Translations under genes and position numbers: made by a program | Assembly (NCBI GenBank): GCA_946482375.1 | Contig: CAMLRH010000048.1 | Location: 1 to 12,044, forward strand | Direction of reading: 5' to 3' | Source of the DNA: an uncultured Caulobacteraceae bacterium | GTDB taxonomy: Bacteria; Pseudomonadota; Alphaproteobacteria; Caulobacterales; Caulobacteraceae | Length of the DNA: 12,044 nucleotides | Notes under the pieces: model-generated | What the model saw: the letters and a program-made list of their open reading frames with translations, nothing else | Database searches by the model: none | Told to the model about the DNA's origin: nothing | In this document: positions 6,953-12,044 of the stretch, one piece after another | Layout of the letters: each line of letters starts with the position of its first letter | Numbering within the stretch: the first letter of the stretch is position 1

Positions 6953-6977
6953 CGAAAGTGACACAATGTCACCTTCG
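6953..6977. promoter_or_regulatory. 25-bp operator-like dyad upstream of the 38-residue ORF
   Basis: Eleven-base arms (6953-6963 and 6967-6977) around a CAA centre match at all but one position (6957/6973). The core is GTGACA-CAA-TGTCAC. It ends 27 bp upstream of the small ORF start, in promoter/operator range. The spacing of GTGA to TCAC is 7, not the 6 of a CRP/FNR site, so the binding family is unknown. Confidence 0.5.
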
Positions 6978-6998
6978 ATGCGTCCGATATGAGGCCTT

Positions 6999-7034
6999 AT
7001 CGCTTTTCGATCAACAAAATTATCGAAAAACGAT
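6999..7034. promoter_or_regulatory. 13-bp inverted repeat with 10-bp AT-rich centre
   Basis: The arms ATCGCTTTTCGAT (6999-7011) and ATCGAAAAACGAT (7022-7034) are inverted with one mismatch, around CAACAAAATT. The region is far more AT-rich than its surroundings, as expected for the promoter of the minus-strand small ORF, whose start is about 75 bp away. It may be a second operator or a hairpin in a leader RNA. No -35/-10 pair is clear. Confidence 0.4.
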
Positions 7035-7063
7035 GTTAAACCTTTGTAACAGATTACAGCCAG

Positions 7064-7083
7064 GTAATGCAGTGCAGCATTAC
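7064..7083 (-). terminator. Hairpin at the end of the GST-like gene
   Basis: Perfect 7-bp arms GTAATGC (7064-7070) and GCATTAC (7077-7083) surround AGTGCA. The hairpin includes the stop codon of the GST-like gene (7080-7082). No T-tract follows on the minus strand, so it is at best a weak or factor-assisted terminator, or an mRNA 3'-end stabiliser. A shorter dyad, TGTAA-CAGA-TTACA, follows at 7045-7058. Confidence 0.3.
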
Positions 7084-7670
7084 GCCACCTGCCACGGCTC
7101 CGTCGCGACCATGGAGTCGCGCTTCGACGCCCGCTCGTACCAGTCGTTGAGGCGGGGCCGCCCGGGCCGCCAGTCGACCACCTTGCGGAAGTCGAGGTAG
7201 CCGAGCTGAGCGGCGAGCGCGATCTCGCCGATCTGCCAGCCGCTGAGGTCCTCGGCCTCGAAGAGGTCGAGGGCCGCGTTGATGGCTTTCAGTTGGCGCT
7301 CGATGACGTCGGGGTGCTGGTCGCCCTCGGCGCGGCGGCGTTCCTGGGCCGCGCGGACGGCGGCGTCGCCCATGCCGTCGGCCAGCGACTGCAGCGTCAG
7401 CGCCCGCCAGCGCGCCTCGCCCGTCTTCGGGAAGAGCCCGGCCCCGGCGAGGTCGTCGAGGTATTCGCAGATCACCCGGCTGTCGTGCATCGGGGTTCCG
7501 TCATCGAGGACCATGCAGGGCACCTTCGACAGCGGGTTCACGGCGCGCACACCCTCGTCCTCGAAGGGTTTGACGACCGCGATCTCGACGCGATCGGCCA
7601 GCCCCGCCTCGTGGGCGACGACGCGGACCTTGCGGGCAAAGGGCGACATGGGGGAGTAGAGAAGCTGCAT
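7080..7670 (-). CDS. Glutathione S-transferase family protein
   Basis: This 196-residue protein has the two-domain cytosolic GST layout. The N-terminal thioredoxin-like domain (1-80) opens with LLYSPMSPFARKVRVVAHE, where Ser9 is the likely glutathione-activating residue. Val50-cisPro51 and the glutathione gamma-glutamyl site DSRVI (63-67) follow. The C-terminal helical domain (about 88-196) contains IGEIALAAQLGYLDFR (147-162), the N-capping box region. GST-like proteins conjugate or reduce substrates with glutathione; the substrate here is unknown. Its start is only 17 bp from the divergent rdgB start, so its promoter must lie within rdgB coding sequence. No strong ribosome binding site is visible. 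Confidence 0.92.
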   Translation of the reverse strand: MQLLYSPMSPFARKVRVVAHEAGLADRVEIAVVKPFEDEGVRAVNPLSKVPCMVLDDGTPMHDSRVICEYLDDLAGAGLFPKTGEARWRALTLQSLADGMGDAAVRAAQERRRAEGDQHPDVIERQLKAINAALDLFEAEDLSGWQIGEIALAAQLGYLDFRKVVDWRPGRPRLNDWYERASKRDSMVATEPWQVA

Positions 7671-7687
7671 AGTCCGGAGGCCTCGTC

Positions 7688-8290
7688 ATGGCGCTGAAGC
7701 TGGAGCGCGGAACCACGATCATCGCGGCCACCCACAATCCCGGCAAGGCGCGCGAACTCGCCGCGTTGCTGGAGGGCCGCTACGAGGTCGTCGCGGCGGG
7801 TGAGCTGGGCCTGCCCGAGCCAGACGAGACCGAGGCGACCTTCACCGGTAACGCGCTCCTGAAGGCGCGCGCGGCGGCGGATCGCGCGGGGAAGGTCGCG
7901 CTGGCTGACGATTCCGGACTGTCCGTGGCAGCGCTGGACGGCGCGCCCGGCATCCACTCCGCGCGCTGGGCCGGGCCCTCGAAGGACTTCGCCGAAGCCA
8001 TGGCCAAGGTCGAACAGCGGCTGGAAGAGAGCTATTCCCGCGATCGCGCCGCCTGGTTCACCTGCGCGCTGGCCGTCGCCTGGCCGGACGGGCCGGCGGT
8101 GGTGGTCGAGGGGCGGATCGACGGGGCGCTGACCTTCCCGCCGCGCGGCGACAAGGGTTTCGGCTACGACCCGATCTTCATTCCGGAGGGCGGTTCGCTG
8201 ACCTTTGGCGAGATGGAGCCGGCGGATAAGGACGCCATCAGCCACCGGGCGCGGGCCTTCGCCAAATTGAAGGCGGCGCTGCTTGACTGA
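7688..8290 (+). CDS. rdgB: XTP/dITP diphosphatase (non-canonical purine NTP pyrophosphatase, RdgB/HAM1)
   Basis: RdgB hydrolyses XTP, dITP and related deaminated purine nucleotides to monophosphates plus pyrophosphate, keeping them out of DNA and RNA. The 200-residue protein is family length. Motifs are ATHNPGK (14-20), [14 protein letters not shown] (47-60), the ADDSGL metal/active-site loop (73-78), GIHSARWAG (88-96), GFGYDPIF (157-164) and SHRARA (185-190). GGAGG (7676-7680) lies 7 nt before ATG 7688, which fixes the start. The gene overlaps hemW by 8 bp, pointing to a translationally coupled operon rdgB-hemW-oxygenase. Confidence 0.97.
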   Translation: MALKLERGTTIIAATHNPGKARELAALLEGRYEVVAAGELGLPEPDETEATFTGNALLKARAAADRAGKVALADDSGLSVAALDGAPGIHSARWAGPSKDFAEAMAKVEQRLEESYSRDRAAWFTCALAVAWPDGPAVVVEGRIDGALTFPPRGDKGFGYDPIFIPEGGSLTFGEMEPADKDAISHRARAFAKLKAALLD

Positions 8291-9407
8291 CGCGCCACCG
8301 CTGGGGGTTTACGTCCACTGGCCCTACTGCGCGCGCATCTGCCCCTACTGCGACTTCAACGTCGTGCGCGACCGGGGCAAGACCGGGGAGCAGGAAGCGC
8401 TGGCCCGCGCCATCGTCGGCGACCTGCATCGCTGGCGGGATGAGACCGGTCCGCGACGGTTGGCCTCCGTCTTCTTCGGCGGCGGCACGCCCTCGCTGAT
8501 GGACCCCGCCTTCGTCGCCGCCGTGATCGACACCGCCACTGAACTGTGGAGCTCCGCGCCCGACCTCGAGGTTTCGCTGGAGGCGAACCCCACCGACGCC
8601 GAGGCCGGCCGCTTCGCCGCCTTCGCGGACGCGGGCGTCAACCGGCTGTCGCTGGGCGTGCAGTCGCTGGACGACGAAGCGCTGGCCTTCCTTGGCCGCA
8701 ACCACGACGCGGCCTCGGCCCGGCGCGCCGCCGAGAAGGCCCGCGCCGCCTTCCCGCGCCTGTCGCTCGACCTGATCTACGCCCGGCCCGGCCAAACCCC
8801 GGCCGCCTGGGCCGCCGAACTGGAGGCGGCGCTGGCGCTGGGGCCGGAGCACGTGTCGCCCTATCAGCTGACCATCGAAGCCGGCACCGCCTTCGACCGC
8901 GCTGTCCGCCGCCGCACGTTCACGCCGCCCGATGCGGACGCGGGCGCCGAGCTGTTCGAGACGACGCAGCAGGTGCTGGAGGGCGCGGGCTTCGACGCCT
9001 ACGAGGTCTCCAACCACGCCAAGGGCGAGGCCGCCCGCTCGCGCCACAACCTCGTCTATTGGCGGGGCTGGGACTACCTCGGCGTCGGTCCCGGAGCCCA
9101 TGGCCGCGTAACGCTGGACGGCGGGCGCATCGCGACCACCGCCGCGCGCGGCATCGCCGACTACATCGGAGGGGCCGGTGAGCGCGAAACCCTCACCGCC
9201 CGCGAGGCCGCCGAGGAGCGACTGCTGCTCGGCCTGCGCATCGACGACGGCGTGGCGTTCGACGAGGTGGCGGCGCTGGGCCTCCAGCCGGCCAAGGTTC
9301 GCGACCTGATCGACGCAGGCCTGCTGGCCGAAGACTCACAACGTCTGCGCGCCACGCGGCAGGGCCGGCTGGTGCTTGATCGCTTGACGGCGGAACTCGC
9401 CGCCTGA
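8283..9407 (+). CDS. hemW: Radical SAM heme chaperone HemW
   Basis: HemW binds heme and delivers it to membrane respiratory enzymes. It belongs to the coproporphyrinogen dehydrogenase (HemN) radical SAM family, but HemW proteins are not true HemN enzymes. The 374-residue protein has the cluster motif CARICPYC (Cys16, Cys20, Cys23), GGGTPS (66-71), RLSLGVQS (121-128), [10 protein letters not shown] (163-172) and the HemW-specific HNxxYW (His255-Asn256, Tyr259-Trp260). It ends in the HemN C-terminal helical domain. The only suitable start is TTG at 8283-8285, inside the last codons of rdgB; the next start-like codons would remove residues before the cluster loop. The TTG and the 8-bp overlap suggest low, coupled expression. 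Confidence 0.95.
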   Translation: MTDAPPLGVYVHWPYCARICPYCDFNVVRDRGKTGEQEALARAIVGDLHRWRDETGPRRLASVFFGGGTPSLMDPAFVAAVIDTATELWSSAPDLEVSLEANPTDAEAGRFAAFADAGVNRLSLGVQSLDDEALAFLGRNHDAASARRAAEKARAAFPRLSLDLIYARPGQTPAAWAAELEAALALGPEHVSPYQLTIEAGTAFDRAVRRRTFTPPDADAGAELFETTQQVLEGAGFDAYEVSNHAKGEAARSRHNLVYWRGWDYLGVGPGAHGRVTLDGGRIATTAARGIADYIGGAGERETLTAREAAEERLLLGLRIDDGVAFDEVAALGLQPAKVRDLIDAGLLAEDSQRLRATRQGRLVLDRLTAELAA

Positions 9408-9418
9408 ACCATCGCGGC

Positions 9419-10126
9419 GTGTTCGAGATCAACCCCAACCTCGATCTGGCGACGCTCAGCGAACGCTATCAGCGGACGACGCGGGTCCACGTCGCGGACT
9501 TCATGACGCCGGCTTCGGCCGAAACGCTGCACAGCAAGCTGGCGGCCTCGAAGGACTGGGCCTTCGTCTTCAACCGCGGCAACCGCCACTTCGAGCTGAC
9601 CGCCGAGAACGCTGCCCGCATGCCGCGCGAGGCGCGCGAGCAGATGCAGCGCGACATCTACGAGAACGCCCGCGACGGCTTCCAACTGGCCTATGAGGTG
9701 CTGAACGTCACCAAGAAGCAGGACACGCCGCTGACCGACGATCCGGTCCTGCGCGGGCTGCACGCCTTCATGAACGGCCCGGCCTTCATCGGCTTCATGC
9801 GCGAACTGACCGGCGAAGAGCGCGCCAACTGGTGCGACGTGACGGCGACCCGCTATCGGCCCGGCCACTTCTGCGAGGTCCACGACGACAAGGCCGACGA
9901 CGGCGAGCGGCTGGCGGCCTTCGTGCTCAACGTGACGCCGCGCTGGCGGGCGGACTGGGGCGGGCTGCTGCTGTTCCTTGACGACGCCGGCCACATCCGC
10001 GAGGGCTTCACGCCTGCCTTCAACGCCATCAACGTCTTCAAGGCGCCGCAGCCGCATGCGGTCTCGGCCGTCGCGCCCTTCGCCGGCGGACACCGGCTGT
10101 CGATCACCGGCTGGCTGCGGCCCTAG
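9419..10126 (+). CDS. 2-oxoglutarate/Fe(II)-dependent oxygenase (prolyl hydroxylase-like)
   Basis: This 235-residue protein belongs to the 2OG-Fe(II) dioxygenase superfamily, which couples decarboxylation of 2-oxoglutarate to hydroxylation of a substrate. The double-stranded beta-helix core carries the iron ligands His155 and Asp157 in GHFCEVHDDKAD (149-160) and the distal His213 in APQPHAVSAV (209-218). Arg226 in GGHRLSITGW (223-232) should bind the 2-oxoglutarate carboxylate. The overall look (RYRPGHF, WGGLLLFLDD) is like the proline hydroxylase/Tpa1-type group, so a protein proline is a reasonable substrate guess, unproven. The start is GTG, 11 bp after hemW, with no strong ribosome binding site. 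The 3' end overlaps the convergent Ntn hydrolase by 4 bp. Confidence 0.9.
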   Translation: MFEINPNLDLATLSERYQRTTRVHVADFMTPASAETLHSKLAASKDWAFVFNRGNRHFELTAENAARMPREAREQMQRDIYENARDGFQLAYEVLNVTKKQDTPLTDDPVLRGLHAFMNGPAFIGFMRELTGEERANWCDVTATRYRPGHFCEVHDDKADDGERLAAFVLNVTPRWRADWGGLLLFLDDAGHIREGFTPAFNAINVFKAPQPHAVSAVAPFAGGHRLSITGWLRP

Positions 10127-10995
10127 CCGAACACCGCAGCCCCGATATCGCCGTCCGGCGTGAGCCAGGCGCGCTTCATGCCTTCGCTGTTGTAGGAGAG
10201 CGCGAGATTTCCCTCGGCATCGACGGCGATCATGCCGCCGTCGCCGCCGAGCATGGCGATTTCGCCCAACACCTCGTCGGCGGCTTCGCGCAGGGACTGG
10301 CCGCCGAACTTCACGCGGAAAGCGACCTGCGCGGCGGCGGCTGTGCGGATGAAGTACTCGCCGAGTCCGGTGGAGGACACCGCCACCGCCCCGTCGGCCC
10401 AGGTTCCGGCGGCGATGACCGGGGTGTCGCCGACGCGGCCGGGCAGCTTGCCGAAGGTGCCGCCGGTGGAGGTGGCGGCGGCGAGCCTGCCCTGCTCATC
10501 GCGAACGACGCAGCCGACGGTGCCGTGGGCATGGCCGGCGTCGTCGAGGTCGGCGGCGGCGCGGGTGAACCACCTGGCCGGGTCGTCAATCGGCGTCATC
10601 CCCTGTTCGGCGGCGAAGGCGGCGGCGCCCTCTCCGGCCAGCATGACGTGGGGCGTGCGCTCCATGACGCAGCGGGCGACGGCGATGGGACTCTGGAAAC
10701 CGGTCAGCGCGGCGACGGCGCCGGCTTTCATGGTCACGCCGTCCATCAGGCTGGCGTCGAGTTCATAGACGCCGGCCTTGTTCGGCGAGGCCCCGCGCCC
10801 GGCGACGTAGAGGCCCGACGCCTCCAGCGCCGCCACCGTTTCCACCGCGACGTCAAGCGCCGAAGCGCCCGCCGCCAGCCGGTCGCGGGCGGCTTCCACC
10901 AGCCCCTGCATGTGCGGCAGCTCGCGGCTGTAGTCGCGGCTTTTGACAGCCCCCGCGCCGCCGTGCAGCGCCAGACTCAAACAATTGTTCGCCAT
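10123..10995 (-). CDS. Isoaspartyl peptidase / L-asparaginase-type Ntn hydrolase
   Basis: This 290-residue enzyme is of the plant-type asparaginase family. It is made as a precursor and cleaves itself before a Thr that becomes the nucleophile, then hydrolyses beta-aspartyl dipeptides and/or asparagine. The N-terminus LALHGGAGAV (8-17) is typical. The autocleavage site is HGTVGCVVRD with Thr159 as nucleophile; ATSTGGTFGKLPGRVGD (174-190) forms the substrate pocket, with Arg187 and Asp190. The frame continues open upstream into antisense sequence, but the family start is ATG 10995, preceded by GGAG at 7-nt spacing. This gives an alpha subunit of about 158 and a beta subunit of about 132 residues. 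The gene is divergent from the quinone oxidoreductase across 54 bp. Confidence 0.95.
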   Translation of the reverse strand: MANNCLSLALHGGAGAVKSRDYSRELPHMQGLVEAARDRLAAGASALDVAVETVAALEASGLYVAGRGASPNKAGVYELDASLMDGVTMKAGAVAALTGFQSPIAVARCVMERTPHVMLAGEGAAAFAAEQGMTPIDDPARWFTRAAADLDDAGHAHGTVGCVVRDEQGRLAAATSTGGTFGKLPGRVGDTPVIAAGTWADGAVAVSSTGLGEYFIRTAAAAQVAFRVKFGGQSLREAADEVLGEIAMLGGDGGMIAVDAEGNLALSYNSEGMKRAWLTPDGDIGAAVFG

Positions 10996-11049
10996 CGCTG
11001 ATCTCCGGCGTATGAAGGCTGTTCGGACGAGAGACCCTGGAGGAACAGC

Positions 11050-12044
11050 ATGAAGTCGGTGCTTAGCAAGACCGTCGGCGGCCCGGAGACCCTGGTGCTC
11101 GAGGAGCGCCCCGATCCGGTGGTCGAACCGGGCAAGGTGGTGCTGAGCATCAAGGCCTGCGGGGTCAACTATCCTGACGTGCTGATGATCCAGGACATGT
11201 ACCAGTTCAAGCCCGAGCGCCCGTTCGCGCCGGGCGGCGAGGTGGCCGGGATCGTCGAGGCCGTCGGCGACGGCGTCAGCCACGTGAAGGCCGGCGACCG
11301 CGTGCTGGCCTCGGTCGGCTGGGGCGGCATGGCCGAGAAGGCGCTGGTCGACGCCATGCGCGTCGTGCCGATCCCCGACGCCATGCCGTTCGATGAGGCG
11401 GCGGCCTTCATGATGACCTACGGCACCAGCTACTACGCGCTGAAGGACCGGGGCGAGCTGAAGGCCGGCGAGACCCTGTTGGTCACCGGCGCGGCCGGCG
11501 GCGTCGGTCTCTCGGCTGTCGAACTCGGCAAGGCCATGGGCGCGCGGGTGATCGCGGCGGCGTCTTCGCAGGAGAAAGTCGACCTGGCCGTGGCGCGCGG
11601 CGCCGACAGCGGCGTCGTCTATCCCGCCGGGCCGTTCGACAAGGACGGCAAGAAGGCGCTCGCGGGACTGTTCAAGGAAGCCGTCGGCGACAAGGGATGG
11701 GACGTCGCCTACGACGGCGTCGGCGGCGACTATGCGGAAGCCGTCATCCGGGCCAGCGGCTGGAACGGCCGCTTCCTCGTCATCGGCTTCCCGGCCGGCA
11801 TCCCGGCCGTGCCGCTGAACCTGACGCTGCTGAAGAGCTGTTCCATCGTCGGCGTCTTCTGGGGCGCGGCGGTGGCGCGCGATCCCAAGGCGAACGCCCA
11901 GAACGTCAAGGAACTGATGGCGCTCTACGGCGAGGGCAAGATCCGGCCGCACGTCTCCGAGCGCTTCCCGCTGGAAAAGGCCGGCGACGCCATCGCCCAC
12001 CTCGCCAGCCGCAAGGCCATGGGCAAGGTCGTGGTGGTCACGGA
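11050..12044 (+). CDS. NADPH:quinone oxidoreductase-like MDR protein (partial, 3' end cut)
   Basis: This zinc-independent medium-chain dehydrogenase/reductase probably reduces quinones or enoyl-type substrates with NADPH. 331 complete codons are visible. The N-terminal GroES-like domain has ACGVNYPDVLMIQDMYQF (from Ala36) and PFAPGGEVAGIVEAVG; the Rossmann domain has TGAAGGVGLSAVELGKAMGA, with the nucleotide loop at 147-153. The family GVFWG segment lies near residue 275. The His and Cys set for structural and catalytic zinc is absent. The last visible residues, GKVVVVT, are the usual C-terminal end, so only a few codons are missing. GGAGGA (11039-11044) precedes ATG 11050 at 5-nt spacing, which fixes the start. 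Confidence 0.94.
   Translation, partial: MKSVLSKTVGGPETLVLEERPDPVVEPGKVVLSIKACGVNYPDVLMIQDMYQFKPERPFAPGGEVAGIVEAVGDGVSHVKAGDRVLASVGWGGMAEKALVDAMRVVPIPDAMPFDEAAAFMMTYGTSYYALKDRGELKAGETLLVTGAAGGVGLSAVELGKAMGARVIAAASSQEKVDLAVARGADSGVVYPAGPFDKDGKKALAGLFKEAVGDKGWDVAYDGVGGDYAEAVIRASGWNGRFLVIGFPAGIPAVPLNLTLLKSCSIVGVFWGAAVARDPKANAQNVKELMALYGEGKIRPHVSERFPLEKAGDAIAHLASRKAMGKVVVVT

Noticed and set aside
6958..6972. CRP/FNR site in the GTGACA dyad
   Set aside because: GTGA and TCAC are 7 bp apart rather than 6, and the outer T/A bases are missing.
7036..7050. CtrA binding site TTAA-N7-TTAA
   Set aside because: The second half reads TAAC, matching only 2 of 4 positions. The TTAA pair at 5613 and 5632 has a 15-bp spacer. 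Neither fits the consensus.
6958..7200. Plus-strand 80-codon frame through the AT-rich leader into the GST-like gene
   Set aside because: It overlaps the GST end in antisense, has mixed composition and no motif.
8238..9101. Minus-strand 287-codon frame over hemW
   Set aside because: It is antisense to a gene with intact radical SAM and HNxxYW motifs, and it has no recognisable domain.
10996..12000. Upstream extension of the Ntn hydrolase frame giving a 625-residue fusion
   Set aside because: The added 335 residues are antisense to the quinone oxidoreductase and show no domain. A family-typical start with a ribosome binding site exists at 10995.

Overview
The window is GC-rich with tightly packed genes, and its content points to an alphaproteobacterium of the Caulobacterales (Caulobacter, Phenylobacterium or Brevundimonas type). 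Reasons: the syntenic block gyrB-recF-dnaN with grpE-hrcA and divergent rph, then rdgB-hemW, and a Flp pilin closely resembling Caulobacter PilA. The assignment is inferred from gene content and protein appearance, not from a search.

Region 1 (1-4748, minus strand): genes read leftward as hrcA, grpE, dnaN, recF, gyrB (gyrB is cut by the window edge after 136 residues). hrcA and grpE form a heat-shock repressor/chaperone pair. dnaN, recF and gyrB are replication and repair genes. The dnaN-recF gap (1539-1915) is filled almost exactly by a 364-bp cassette: a GIY-YIG nuclease reading frame killed by one in-frame TGA, flanked by perfect 31-bp inverted repeats that each contain a CCCCGC-GAAA-GCGGGG hairpin. 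This is the most interesting structure in the window.

Region 2 (4749-5932, plus strand): rph (RNase PH), then a 179-bp non-coding stretch with four helically spaced TAAAC boxes, then a 56-residue class IVb (Flp) pilin followed by a strong intrinsic terminator.

Region 3 (5939-7079, minus strand): a DUF2975 four-helix membrane protein and a small Xre-type regulator, a recognised gene pair. Upstream is a 38-residue single-span membrane peptide gene, and upstream of that an AT-rich leader with two operator-like dyads.

Region 4 (7080-10126): a glutathione S-transferase-like gene on the minus strand, divergent (17 bp apart) from rdgB-hemW-2OG/Fe(II) oxygenase on the plus strand. rdgB and hemW overlap by 8 bp, and hemW uses a TTG start.

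Region 5 (10123-12044): an isoaspartyl peptidase/L-asparaginase-type Ntn hydrolase on the minus strand, tail-to-tail with the oxygenase over a shared CTAG, and divergent from a zinc-free NADPH:quinone oxidoreductase that runs off the right edge a few codons short of its end.

No tRNA, rRNA, CRISPR array or complete insertion sequence was seen.
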